64,000 bases of DNA from Platynereis dumerilii (taxonomy: Eukaryota; Annelida; Polychaeta; Phyllodocida; Nereididae): the NCBI GenBank assembly GCA_026936325.1, contig JAPTHN010000042.1, positions 2,852,001 through 2,916,000 of the forward strand. Direction: 5' to 3'. Every line of letters begins with the position of its first letter. Position 1 is the stretch's first letter. Shown piece after piece: positions 23,560-34,554 of this stretch. Under the pieces are notes generated by a model. It was not told the DNA's origin, searched no databases, and was given only the letters and a program-made list of their open reading frames with translations. Made by a program: the position numbers and the translations under genes.

Positions 23560-25487
23560 TTGGAGCTGGCTGGATACATTGGACTCTCATCTTCATCATC
23601 AAATCATTCTTCATCACCACGACATCTTATGCAACGATCGTTGGGACCACCCACCTGCCCATGAGGATCACAACGATGCCCGATGGCATATCAATCCGAG
23701 GACACGAGCCTCTGCGCCAGATTGTGGCTTCTTGGGACGTATATGTAACCCTTGACCCGCCACCCTTCCCTGAGGACCTTGCTGAACGAGTCAACCATCT
23801 TCCTGTGACCTTCCGACGAATGGTCGAAGCAGTCGAAGTGGCCTCAGGATTGCCACTCGACTTAACTCCGTTCCAGCTCAGACAAGACAGATTGCAGCAG
23901 ATACTCAAAGTGGGACCTCATCAATCCAGAGTAAAAAGAGGCCTACTTGACATTGGAGGGACCGTACTCCACCACCTCTTCGGAGTAGCGACGTCCGCCG
24001 AACTCCAAAGATATGAGGCTGCACTGAAAGAAACCAGGGGAGCACAGATTACACTGGCGCATGCTTACACGAGTCTCGCAACAGTCGTTAACCAGACAAG
24101 GGCGTACACCAAGAAGCTGACGTTGGAGACCCGCCACTTGCGAGACCAGGTCATTCGATTGGATTCTGCCATCATCGCCTTGGGGACTGCCGCAAAGGAG
24201 CAAGCTCGACAGATTCGGAGACTGACGCTCATCACCGACCTCGATCGTTACTTCGACATGCTCGACATTGCAGCACAGCATTACCTGGAGCAGATGGCCC
24301 TCTTCAATCAACAGAGATCGAACCTGGAACGTGGCCATCTGACCAGGGCGCTCCTTTCGGAATCACAGCTCCAAGACATCCTCAAGCAGGCCAGCTCACA
24401 GCATAAGGTAATCGAATCTTTGGCATGGTATTATCAATTTCTAGCTGTTTCTCCATTCTGGCGTAACGAACGCTCTCTCTTATACAAAATAGAATTGCCT
24501 CTGATAGACCCTCATCCCTTCTTATTGTATCACATTTTAACCCTTCCTGTGCCCATTGCGAACTCTTCATTCTCAGTTCACGTTCAATTAGAAGATTCCT
24601 ACGCCACAGACACCACTTCCGGTCTGGTCTATATTCCCCAGAAATGCGTAGGCCGATTTCCGGCGGCGTGCCTTACAGGCCCGGGTTATGGCGTAGGAAG
24701 ACAAAATTGCATAAGGGGACTCCTCAACAATAGGACTGAGCTCGTCAACTCTTGCCGAGTGACCTTGCGAGCCTTTGCCCATGAGCCCATTATCACCACA
24801 CTTGACATTAATCAATATGCCATTTCAACCCACGGCGTAGATATTGCTCTTCGTTGTCCTGGTGCGCCTGAAAGACATTTCACACTGGCACGTGGTACAC
24901 ACAACGTCACGTGCCTACGACCATGCACCTTGGCAGGCAAAGATTTCACTATTACTTGTGTCGACAGGCTTCATGTCACAAGACGCTATGTCCTCCCGAT
25001 CGTGCGGGTCACGAGCCATTTTAACTTTAGTCGACATGTTAAGATGGGGGATTTGTCTGTTGTCTTACCAAGCATGAAATCTGCCGATACTGACCCTATA
25101 GAAGACTTGGATGTGGACACTCTAATCAACCCTGTTCTGCCACTGCCCACATTTCCACCTCTCGCTCTTTCAAGGCAGCCCTCCCTCTTAACTATCATAA
25201 ACATAGGTTGTTTTGCCATAACGTTGTGTCTAGTATCCTTTCTGTATCTTCGCTACCGGCTGCGCAGACGTGGGCAAGATCAGAAGGCCCCCCCTCGATC
25301 CATGGAAGCTGGATCCGCCCTCGAGGAGATCCCATTAGGAGAAATTGAGCACGCTCACGATGCCAGTGCTTCTGGACCACCCCCCCCTACCACCCCGGCT
25401 AGATTGTGGCCTCTTATTCCGCAATCGCTAATTTGTGGCTCTGGTAGGCCCTCTCAGGAGACCAACCCTTCTGCCCCAGAATACTGA
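23478..25487 (+). CDS. Envelope-like (F-type fusion glycoprotein) frame
   Basis: 669 codons; the frame looks whole. A hydrophobic N-terminal stretch (IHWTLIFIIKSFFITTTSYA) could be a signal. A furin-type RVKR site near residue 153 is followed by GLLDIGGTVLHHLFGVATSA, very like the cleavage site and fusion-peptide region of insect errantivirus Env and baculovirus F proteins. A long heptad-rich helix follows, then a cysteine-rich segment, then one transmembrane stretch (INIGCFAITLCLVSFLYLRY, about residues 573-592) and a short basic tail. In errantiviruses env is made from a spliced message; whether that holds here is inference. Assignment rests on architecture and the post-cleavage motif. Confidence 0.8.
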   Translation: MFGPVTGHSKEGQDQRLGMRSLLPGLLVGAGWIHWTLIFIIKSFFITTTSYATIVGTTHLPMRITTMPDGISIRGHEPLRQIVASWDVYVTLDPPPFPEDLAERVNHLPVTFRRMVEAVEVASGLPLDLTPFQLRQDRLQQILKVGPHQSRVKRGLLDIGGTVLHHLFGVATSAELQRYEAALKETRGAQITLAHAYTSLATVVNQTRAYTKKLTLETRHLRDQVIRLDSAIIALGTAAKEQARQIRRLTLITDLDRYFDMLDIAAQHYLEQMALFNQQRSNLERGHLTRALLSESQLQDILKQASSQHKVIESLAWYYQFLAVSPFWRNERSLLYKIELPLIDPHPFLLYHILTLPVPIANSSFSVHVQLEDSYATDTTSGLVYIPQKCVGRFPAACLTGPGYGVGRQNCIRGLLNNRTELVNSCRVTLRAFAHEPIITTLDINQYAISTHGVDIALRCPGAPERHFTLARGTHNVTCLRPCTLAGKDFTITCVDRLHVTRRYVLPIVRVTSHFNFSRHVKMGDLSVVLPSMKSADTDPIEDLDVDTLINPVLPLPTFPPLALSRQPSLLTIINIGCFAITLCLVSFLYLRYRLRRRGQDQKAPPRSMEAGSALEEIPLGEIEHAHDASASGPPPPTTPARLWPLIPQSLICGSGRPSQETNPSAPEY

Positions 25488-27237
25488 CCCCCCCCCTGCC
25501 TCTGCTCACTTCTCGGCTAGGCGCTTAGCTTCACTGTCGAGTACCTTGAGGTAACTCATAGTACTGACCCTTTAGCACCTAGCACTGACGTAACTGATTC
25601 TTCGCAATGACCCCCCCCCATTCTAGGACACTTGTCCGCCCCTGCTTCTCTATTCTCACACTATTTACTTTGGCGAACCGGTCTTAGCTTTTCGCTCGGT
25701 CGTAATCCCTATTGCAGTAATGCTCATGTTAGCTCTGCTTTATTAGCGTCTAGTTATGTACACTTTATATCTTCGCTCTGGTGAGAATTCGTTTCCCCCC
25801 CCTTTCTATCCACCCCCCCATTTAAAAAGGCTAGCCCCATACACTTTGCGAAGCTTGCCTGGCCTTGCGCTTAGCTTAAATTGACTTTGCTTTGATACAC
25901 TCCTTAGCCCAGGCTCTTCTAGCGATTAGGACGTTATTTGCTATCCTTCGCTCTGTGTTCCTATCCTTCGCTGGCTATCCTTAGCTCCGCACCCTGGGGC
26001 CCTATCTAACATCATTGCTCTCTTTGCTAACAGCCTTACCATGTCAAATTTTCATATGCCTGCTGTGACAGTCCCACAACTGACGATCACCCTCGAATTC
26101 ATACAGCACACATATATCGTATAATATAAGCCTTAGGAGACCACACTGCACCAACGAACTCTCGTCAAGCTGCCCTCACAGCTTCTGATATTAATTCAGT
26201 GACTCTCGTATTCGATTCATTAACTGGTTGCATTAGTGTGGGGTCTCACATGCTTATTGTGTTATTTTTAGTGGTCTCTCGTGGGTTTCGTCTTACTCCC
26301 AACCTTAGTTGTTGGACCATCGGACTCACGAGGGCCACACATGTATTTGCTGTATCTCATATTGTTCATCATCATCATATTGTGTTTTAATAGTGTCTCT
26401 GCTGGGTCCGTGTTTCTCCTATCCATAGTTGTTAGGCCATCAGACTCAGTGGGGGCACACATGTATTAGTTAGTTATGTTAGTTGTTTTTTTTTTTTCAA
26501 TTTACTAGCTTAGCTACCCTGCCGTATTTCTTTAAATTTGTTGTCTCCATATACAAAAATTTACTCTTTCACAAAAATTTTTTTTTTTTCTTATTTTTCT
26601 TAATTGTTCCATTTGTTTTTGTAGGCAGCTTGCTGCACTCGTTTAGATTATATGTTTACGTGTATTATCCTATTTGGATCAATCTTATCAGGATCGGCTT
26701 AAGCAGATCACTAGTGAGTCTATCAGCTCACAATACATGGGGATAAAAGATTTAGCTATAATATAGCTTACATTCTTTATCACGAAGGGCTCAGCCCACA
26801 ATTTAAATACACAAGTATACTTAAGTCTAACACCCTTATGCAGTCTATAGAGCTTATTTCCTCATTATGTAAGTCACTAGGTAACTAATTACATAGCTCT
26901 GGGTGAGTTCATTACATAACTATGTCAGCTTGTCAGCTCTCTATCTTGAGCCTATTCATGTTTGAACCTACTCATGCATAAGCAAGCCACTTAACTTACA
27001 ACTCAATGGGAGGCCCTATCAGGCTCATTTATAAGCCTCATTTACACAGGCACTTAACACTGCCCATTCATGCATTGTACATTAGACTTAAGTCATTTCA
27101 CCATTTAGTCACTTTTATTACCTGATATTTTCTTTTATGTGCACTTTTACACATATCTACATTTTACAAGTTCTATAATATATTTACTCGCTTGCTTCTC
27201 AAATAATTACAGAACTTTTTCCATGGGAAGGCAGTGA
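25488..27237 (+). other. 3' untranslated part of the LTR element
   Basis: No long frame. It contains several C-runs (25489, 25612, 25795), a T/A-rich stretch near 26490-26600, and a two-copy direct repeat at about 26256-26345 and 26380-26466. Both copies of that repeat end GGCACACATGTATT or close to it, and each can fold through GACTCACGAG-type inverted bases. A purine-rich tract, GGGAAGGCAGTGA (27225-27237), directly precedes the right LTR and is the likely polypurine tract. Confidence 0.65.
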
Positions 27238-27959
27238 TGTAAAATATCAGGCTATAAAACTCCCTAAATATAAATTATAAATATATGTTAACTTACCTTT
27301 AACTCCATGTATATCTTTCTAGCATATTCAGCAATATTGTGTATTTTCAGTTGATGCTACATTTTCCCAATTTCAAATCTGCCATGTGTGTTTCATTAAT
27401 TATTGCAGACTGCACCTGGCCAAGCCAAGCTTGGTACTTGAGAATCAATCATGTATGTATTAATTGATTGGGACAGAACTTGTCCATGGGTGATTCAAAG
27501 CCACTGTATTAATGTGATTATTCTCAGTTGAGCAGATGCTTGACACTTAAGCATGTTATATCATATATACCATTGTATTTGCAGATTGAACCTCTAGGGA
27601 ATTGATTAGTTGTATTGATTGTCATTAATTGAATGTACTTGTGATGTTGTGATGCTGGCAGCTTGACTGCCAGCTGTCATGTTGTAATTGCTTGAATTGC
27701 TTGAATTGCTTGCTGGCCACAGGCCATTGGTTGATGGGTTTCTCCCAATGATATAAATATGGGAGTTTTACCAATAAACTTTAGATTCTATCTGACTAGT
27801 GAAAGAGTATATCTTGCATTTGTGTTTATTCCATCTGATATGCTTTTACTATAACCTGAATTAGATTCTACATATAACTGGAAGTTCTACAGAGCATTAT
27901 TGGTTAGTTCTCCATGCATTTAGGATAACTTAGGAGAATGCCAATAGCTTCCTTTTATA
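27238..27959 (+). repeat. Right LTR
   Basis: 722 bp, matching the left LTR except for one substitution (CATATTCAG here, CATACTCAG at left) and one additional 9-bp GAATTGCTT unit. Flanked on the right by ACAT and then array sequence. Confidence 0.9.
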
Positions 27960-28343
27960 ACATGGACATGGGATTGTCGTTATAAATGTAAACGATGTAT
28001 TTGATTGAATATCAAACAAATGCCTTCGTTTGTTTGCTGTTTAAATAATAATTGTTGTTTCCTGAAAAGTAGTTGCATTCTGGATTCATCTATCCATTGC
28101 TAGCTGTGAGCACATTATGTTAGTGTTAAGAGTTGAAGTTCTGAACAATCATTATTAATCATTTCCATGTGTTAGGCCTACTTGTGCATATATGCAGATA
28201 CAGTTGCTCCATATGCATTTCAAATAAACATGAAGTTTGAATGAGGTGCCATGTGTCCTGTTAGCATAGGTGTACGCAATCATGTTTGGCTTTTGATTGA
28301 GTGCTCGATAAAGCAATGAGAAGCCAAATAGAAAAAAGATGTA

Positions 28344-28739
28344 CAGTGTTGCCTGTTAGTAAGTGAAACATGTGATATGCCATTGCATCAATGCTTATAA
28401 CATCCTCAACCAAAAAGCTTGTGGAAGCGTGAATTATCATCTGATGAGACGGGAAACATATCGGCATTGGCTTATAAAGGCCTATTAGTGAGGCATGTGG
28501 GATAACAATGGCTGCCAATTTTCTTTGCTTTAGTTGGAGTTAGGTGTGGGTCAAAGTACGGAAAGGAAAATTGGTAGCAATTATCATCAAAGATGTTACG
28601 AATATCGACCTGTATGACCCAATTTGTTTTCCTCCTATCGAATAAGAATTCATGCTTCCACATGCATTTTGGTTGAGGATGTTTAGCATTGATGCAATGG
28701 CACAATGTCATGCTTTTCACTTGTTTACAAATGGCACTG
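28344..28739. mobile_element. 396 bp TA-flanked MITE in array unit 4
   Basis: Terminal inverted repeats beginning CAGTG (left CAGTGTTGCCTGTTAGTAAG, right the inverse of CAGTGCCATTTGTAAACAAG) extend with gaps over about 100 bp, including CATTGCATCAATGCT and its inverse. TA flanks it at 28342-28343 and 28740-28741. Units 1-3 show the uninterrupted site (GATGTAT..A.TAAAAAGGCAAC). Tc1/mariner-type mobilisation is inferred from the TA. Confidence 0.8.
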
Positions 28740-29020
28740 TATATTAAGAAGGCAACAATGTCCTTCCTTCTTGAAGATGTATCAGTATACAGTATCAAGG
28801 ATGATGTTAAAAAACCGTCAGACCGAAAATTTATTGGAGTGTCACAAACTATTACCTCTGCACAGTGTTCGCATCATCCACTAAAAGAGCTGCATAACTA
28901 TGACCATAAGTCTTGATTAGGAGCCAGTTAACAGATGCTCCCAATCTGTCAGAGGTGAAAATTCCTGCATGACTAGCATAAGGCAAATTAAAGAAGACGG
29001 CTGCAGCACAAAGGAGACCC

Positions 29021-29566
29021 ATGCATTAGGATTTGCTACTCACATGTGACATGTATAGAAGGTGATTGAATAATCATTGAACTGGAGTACAGTTCTACAA
29101 AAGCCAGAAGTCTATAAAAAGCAAACGAGAAAATGTTTCTTCCATGGAATGATTTAAGAAATGATAAACAAATTACATGAAATCTTTAATATTCCATCTT
29201 CAGCCTTGAGTTTAAATTGAGACTCATCGAATCTATTGCTATTAAATCCTTTCAAAAGTTTCTTTGAATTCAATCAGAATTTTAAAAAAAATCCATTTAT
29301 TCTCAATATAACCTGAAAGCTTGGAAAATGCCCTATTTTATTCTAATATCAAATGTGCATATAAACCTTAGACAGTTCATTACTGTAAATGTAAGACTAA
29401 ACTTGACACTGGCTGTAAAAAATTGCAATCCAATATTCATCATTTTCTGAGAATGCTAAACAAATTACAACTGGATCCCTCCTTTTGTCATCTAAGATAT
29501 TTGTCTGATGTGACAGAGGAATAAATGGCTTATTGTGGGTGTGGAATTTTTGCCCAGTTGGATTTA
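29021..29566. other. AT-rich sequence, nothing recognised
   Basis: Sequence beyond the array end. No domain, RNA or clear repeat is seen. Confidence 0.4.
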
Positions 29567-29734
29567 CACATTGTAAAAAATGTCAGGACGAAATTGGTTT
29601 TTTAGATTCAAAATGGTTTTTTGAAAAACCAAATTTCAAAGCAAAAGACCAACACGGATTTTTTAAAAAATTTGGTTTTTCAAAAAACCGTTTTGAATCT
29701 GAAAAACCTATTTTGTCTGAATTTTTTTAGAGTG
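29567..29734. mobile_element. Second copy of the CACTCTAAAAAA fold-back MITE
   Basis: 168 bp palindromic relative of 1039-1260, shortened at the centre. The ends read CACATTGTAAAAAATGTCAG and, inversely, CACTCTAAAAAAATTCAGAC. TA precedes the left end and CA follows the right. It shares GGTTTTTTAGATTCAAAATG with the first copy. Confidence 0.75.
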
Positions 29735-30239
29735 CAGGATATGAGTCATCAAGTATAACATGGCAAGTATGGGGTCCTGACGTCAAAAGGAGTGACTTGG
29801 TGCAGTTTCATTGGTAATCACTCCTATGACTGTGGCTGTAATAGACCCAGACCACCAGACATTCAGTATTATTATCCATGCTATCAGGCTTTAGAATGAT
29901 GGGCTTGCTATTAGTGACGAAGAAATTCTCTACTTTTTAAATCAACAACTGTCCACACATGTTACGCTGTAGTTTGTGCAGGGATGAGGGAAAGGGTAAG
30001 GTTTTGCTCTTTTGTTCTTGGAGAAAAGACATTTTTTATACCTTCTTTTAGGCACTACTTATTTTAATAGTATATAGACGCTGCACTAAAATGTTGTCTC
30101 ACAAACAAAATTTTCGCTTTTTGTCCGTGCTTCGGTACCTCTGAATTTATGTAATGAGCAAGCTGGAGTATATGCCATAGTGTATATGTTGTGATTAATT
30201 GAGTAGCTAGCCTCAATTTGGGATTAGACAGGAAGTGAG
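29735..30239. other. Unannotated sequence
   Basis: No coding domain, RNA gene or terminal repeat was recognised. Confidence 0.4.
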
Positions 30240-30726
30240 GAACAGTTCAGCCCATGGGAAGTCTGAGGAGCCATTTGTCACAAAAATATGGAGTGACAAG
30301 TGATCATTTGATGCATCAGTCTGAAATAATTTAGATGCCTTGTAAAAATTGTATATCACTCTCCTGTTCCTTAGAATGGCTTCATGACACAACTGAGACT
30401 TAAAAAAAAGTTGTTTGTGATTTATTTTGAAATAAATTGGATATTGTCACCTCAGGTTTATCTTTTTATTCAGCTGCAGCAAACAGAAATGAATTTTTAT
30501 TAGCGAACAAAGCATTGTTGTTAGATTTAATGGACATATACCTCAAATTTCCTCACATTTCTTTCGCCTAGAAGCCGCAGAGCAGACAGAATTACTGCTA
30601 AGTACAGGAAATGGAGATGTTATTTGAGCTAGCCTTTTAGAGTAATGTGTTCAGCATCCATTTGTCAACGTGTGATTTGAGCCAAGATTTGAAGTAATTG
30701 ATATTTAGTGGCAAGCTGTGGTACTG

Positions 30727-30800
30727 TAGCGTAGTGGTTATTCCCCCCCCCCTCCCGTGCGCAGCTCAGTGGATGCGGGTTCAAACCCCACTCTGGCCAC
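30727..30800 (+). repeat. tRNA-like promoter-bearing segment
   Basis: TAGCGTAGTGGTTA resembles RNA polymerase III box A and GGTTCAAACCCC resembles box B, spaced as in tRNA. The C-run in between and lack of pairing argue against a working tRNA. It is probably a SINE head or tRNA relic. A second copy is at 33165-33238. Confidence 0.5.
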
Positions 30801-31265
30801 CTCAAGTGGGGATCACTATACTGATTGTATTATAGTGAACATTTCAAGTGTAAAATAGTGAACATGGCTTGCTTAAATCTAGGCAAAATTTCCCCCAACA
30901 TGTCTTGTGTATGTACTTTCCTCTTTGTATTCCCAGACTATCTTTCATTTCGGTCTCATGTTAGAATCTGCTGTTGCTGACCTGAGAAGATCATTAATAT
31001 TAATTAGCATGTGACAAGCTTGAATATTTCTACATGTGTATGACACCTCACATGCATTTCATCCTGTGGCGTAAATGACATGTCATATTTCCTGTGTAGA
31101 GCATTTGATAATTTTTTCCTGTTTTGCATGAGATGACAGATGAAATTAAGCACCTAGGAATACTGATGTGCTAAGAAAATACCAAGGTCTTGAGAGATCA
31201 TACGATCTATATGTCAGGTAACTGTACACAAGTGTTGACTTGCAGAAGGGTGGAGAAGCACCGGG

Positions 31266-31680
31266 TCATCTCATCTCATCTCATCTCAAAGTTCTTCTCG
31301 TCTCGTCTCGTCTCTTCTCTTCTGTTCTCGTCTCATCTCTTTTCTTCTCTTCTCTTCTCTTCTTGTCTCGTCTCTTCTCTTCTCGTCTCTTCTTGTCTCG
31401 TCTCTTCTCTTCTCGTCTCTTTTCTTCTCTTCTCTTCTCTCCTCTCCTCTCCTCCTCTCCTCTCCTCTCCTCTCCTCTCGTCTCTACTCGTCTCGTCTCG
31501 TCTCTTCTCTTCTCTTCTCTTCTCTTCTCTTCTCTTCTCTTCTCTTCTCTTCTCTTCTCTTCTCTTCTTCTCTTCTCTTCTCTTCTCTTCTCTTCTCTTC
31601 TCGTCTCGTCTCTTCTCTTCTCTTCTCTTCTCTTCTCTTCTCTTCTCTTCTCTTCTCTTCTCTTCTCTTCTCTTCTCTTC
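31266..31680. repeat. TCTTC/CTCGT pentamer microsatellite
   Basis: About 415 bp of TCTCT/TCTTC/TCTCG-type pentamers, imperfect at the left and pure TCTTC at the right. It produces long serine/leucine and arginine/glutamate frames on both strands that are not genes. The duplicate unit has the equivalent tract at 34277-34516. Confidence 0.95.
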
Positions 31681-32598
31681 ACACACAGAACAACATTTCA
31701 TTATCTAAAGTTAACCATGTTTAACCTTCTTTTATCTCTTCAAAAACTTGCTCAATCATAGCTTTTGACACACCGAATGTCTGATGCAACTACCATAAAC
31801 AACATCTTTCATGTTTCTTCATATTTTCATCCCACTTATGACCAAATTACCAAAACATGATTAAAGCAAACATTGTTAGCTTCCCTTCATGACAGATTGA
31901 CATTGCACATGACCATGCAAGATTTTGAAAAACATTATGCAAATTTGTACAAATTCATCTCAGCACCATTACCAAATTAGACATTAAGGTAGAATCAGTT
32001 TCCTGCATGATCATGCTTTTCTGTTTGCAAGTATGTGTACTTTGAATGGCAGAAGGCTTGAAACACCAAAATTCTTACCTGATCTCACACAGTGTTCTAC
32101 TATGGGATAAAAAAGAAACAGTCATGCAATCGAATTGGGCTGGACAAAACAGTTTTAAAAAAAGAGCTCAAAGAATCGATAGAAAGAATAAATATATGTT
32201 CTGTGTTCCTCATTAGGTATGGCATATCTTTTGGGAGAAAAGTGGCCACAACAGTAGATTGAATGCTTGTTAATTCTGTAACATGAACTTTTAACTGGGA
32301 AATGTTCTTCCTTGTGACAGTTATTGGAAGTAGTTACAGATGAATCGGAACAATGATCATTTATTCCAATAGAAGTTTTCCATATTTATAAGCAAGGACG
32401 TATACTTGTCACAGAACTTTGTGTTATATATCTATATAATTCAGCCCCTGGGTAATCTGAGGAGCTGCTTGTCACAAAAATATGGAGTGACAAGTGATCA
32501 TTTAGTGCATCAGTCTAAAATAATTTAGATGGCTTGTAAAAATTGTATATCACTCTCCTGTTCCTTAGAATGGCTTCATGACATTGCTGAGACCTTTT

Positions 32599-32846
32599 CT
32601 AGCGGCCAAAGGGAAAACCTAGTAAGCCACATTTTGGGCCAAATTGAGTTAAGGTCAAAATAGGACTTTTGAGATATGTTTCTATATATTTATTAAGTTT
32701 AGATTTTCGAGAAGGGGCCCATTACCCCAGAATGACACTGGCAAATCCCAGTAAGTCTATCTCTTACTGCATGGACTGAAATTTAAAAGCCAATTTTCTC
32801 AGAATGTCCTAAATGTGACTTACCAGGTTTTTCCTTTGGACGCTAG
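32599..32846. mobile_element. 248 bp MITE with CTAGCG ends
   Basis: Inverted ends CTAGCGGCCAAAGGGAAAAC and the inverse of CTAGCGTCCAAAGGAAAAAC pair over about 38 bp. TTTT lies on each side and may be the target duplication. Unit 1 of the tandem duplication (near 30400) lacks it. Superfamily not assigned. Confidence 0.8.
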
Positions 32847-33164
32847 TTTTATAATGTTGTTTGTGATCTATTTTGAAATAAATTGGATATTGTCACCTCA
32901 GGTTTATCTTATTCAGCTACAGCCAACAGAAATGAATTTTTATTAGCTAACAAAGCATTGCTGTTAGATTTAATGGACATATACCTCAAATTTCCTCACA
33001 TTTCTTTCACCGTGAAGCCACAGAACTAACAGAATTACTGCAAAGTACAGAAAATGGAGATGTTATTTTAGCTAGCCTTTTAGAGTAATGTGTTCAGCAT
33101 CCAATTTTCAATGTGTGAGTTGAGCCAAGATTTGAAGTAATTGATATTTAGTGGCAAACTGTGG

Positions 33165-33238
33165 TTCTGTAGCGTAGTGGTTATTCTCCCCATGCGCAGC
33201 GAAGTGGATGCAGGTTCAAACTCTGCTCCGGCCACCTC
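33165..33238 (+). repeat. tRNA-like segment, second copy
   Basis: Equivalent of 30727-30800 in unit 2, with TAGCGTAGTGGTTA and GGTTCAAACTC. Less box-B-like than the first copy. Confidence 0.45.
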
Positions 33239-33698
33239 AAGAGCAGATCATTATACTGATTGTATTATAGTGAATATTTCAAGTGTAAAATAGTGAATGT
33301 GGCTTGCTTAAGTCAAGGCAAAATTTCTCCCAACCTGTCTTGTGTAAGTACTTTCCTCTTTGTATTCCCAGATAATCTTTCATTTCGGTTTCATGTTAGA
33401 ATCTGCTGTTGTTGTCCTGACAAGATCATTAATATTAATTTGCATGTGACAAGCTTGAATATTTCTACATGTGTTACACCCCATATGCATTTCATCGGGT
33501 GGTGTAAATGACATGTCATTGTTCCTGTGAAGAGCATTTGATCATTTTTCACCATTTTACATAAAGATGATGGGTAAAATTAAGCACCAAAGAATACTAA
33601 TGTGACAAGAACGTACTAATGGAGGTCTTCAGAAAACGTATTATCTACGGGCCTATGCCATTTCACTGTCCGTATTACCTCATCACCTTTTTAAAATA

Positions 33699-34065
33699 GG
33701 TCGATGGGTGGCTGAGTGCTTAAGGTGCCCATCTATTCCACTGCAGGTTTTGTCTGCATGGGTTCGAGCCCCTGGTAGGGAACCCAAAATTTTCAGTGAC
33801 CCTTCATGAGCAAAATCCTAGCTGGAGGTTATTCGAATGAGACGTTGAATTGGCAGCCCCTTTCATCAGTATCTGTGCGTGTGTGACACTGTGTGTGTGT
33901 TGAGTAAGCAAATGATCCCTGTCATGGGTTAAATATGTATACTATAACATGTTAAGGACTCTGGCACTCTCCTCCCATCTCATCAATCGACCATCGTGAG
34001 CAGTGAGCACCCAGAATTGGGCTTAGACATAGAAGGCAGCACTTACCATATCTGTCTGTCTAAAT
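33699..34065 (+). mobile_element. tRNA-derived SINE
   Basis: A class-II tRNA-like head at 33704-33775 has box A GTGGCTGAGTGCTTAAGG and box B GGGTTCGAGCCCC, followed by a body ending near AGGCAGCACTTACCATATCT. Parts of the same body recur at 56513-56690 and 57085-57185. The Leu/Ser-type head is inferred from the box A and the long variable region. No target duplication could be confirmed. It lies in unit 2 but not unit 1 of the tandem duplication. Confidence 0.75.
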
Positions 34066-34276
34066 TGTTTCTTAGATTGGACTTGAGTACTTTTTCCTTA
34101 AAAAAAAAAAGAGCTTTGTAATAGAATGGAATAAACAAACTGTTTGACATGTCTGATAATAAATATCATTTCGAATATGCAGAACATGGAACACATCAAC
34201 TGCCAAAATATAAAAATGTTTATATATATATATTCAAAAATATCAAATGTCAATATGATACTATAAAATTGAGTTT

Positions 34277-34516
34277 TCCTCTCTTCTCTTCTCTTCTCTT
34301 CTCTTCTCTTCTCTTCTCTTCTCTTCTCTTCTCTTCTCTTCTCTTCTCTCCTCTTCTCTTCTCTTCTCTTCTCTTCTCTTCTCTTCTCTTCTTTTCTCTT
34401 CTCTTCTCTTCTCTTCTCTTCTCTTCTCTTCTCTTCTCTTCTCTTCTCTTCTCTTCTCTTCTCTTCTCTCCTCTTCTCTTCTCTTCTCTTCTCTCCTCTT
34501 CTCTTCTCTCCTCTTC
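34277..34516. repeat. TCTTC microsatellite, second copy
   Basis: About 240 bp of nearly pure TCTTC pentamer with rare TCTCC variants, equivalent to 31266-31680. Confidence 0.95.
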
Positions 34517-34554
34517 TTAAATGCGCTTCAGCAGAGCCTTCAGCTAATAACTTT

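Larger units (their letters stand above)
18961..27959 (+). mobile_element. Young env-bearing Ty3/gypsy-type LTR element (fossil)
   Basis: About 9.0 kb. Recognisable parts in order: left LTR, a TGG-type primer-binding site, a gag-type zinc knuckle (CX2CX4HX4C) near 19.82 kb, protease, reverse transcriptase, RNase H, a proline-rich frame, an envelope-like frame, a long untranslated stretch, a polypurine-like tract and the right LTR. A 4-bp ACAT is found on each side (18957-18960, 27960-27963), consistent with a target duplication. The two LTRs differ by only one substitution and one 9-bp repeat unit, so the insertion is very recent. The element as a whole looks broken, with at least a couple of breaks in the gag-pol part, while the envelope-like frame looks whole. 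It sits in unit 4 of the tandem array. Confidence 0.93.
17900..29020. repeat. Tandem array unit 4, split by the LTR element
   Basis: Opens with the inverted arm at 17900-18030, continues to 18960, is interrupted by the LTR element 18961-27959, and resumes at about 27960 (CATGGACATGGGATTG) through the forward arm at 28860-29000. Array homology ends near 29020. It is the most diverged unit. It also has a private 396 bp MITE at 28344. The sequence across the LTR insertion matches the uninterrupted sites in units 1-3 (near 8950, 12133 and 15505). Confidence 0.85.
30240..32430. repeat. Tandem duplication, unit 1
   Basis: Aligns in order with 32440-35890. It opens around a TTCAGCCC motif (30247), continues through a tRNA-like stretch (30727-30800), a core at 30840-31170, a TCTTC microsatellite (31266-31680) and a 3' part at 31685-32420. 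It is the shorter copy, so it shows the empty sites for the insertions in unit 2. Identity by eye is about 90 percent in the best parts. Confidence 0.8.

Noticed and set aside
31190-31761. Long serine/leucine-rich and arginine/glutamate-rich frames on both strands
   Set aside because: They are translations of the TCTTC pentamer microsatellite. The same applies to frames at 34098-34559.
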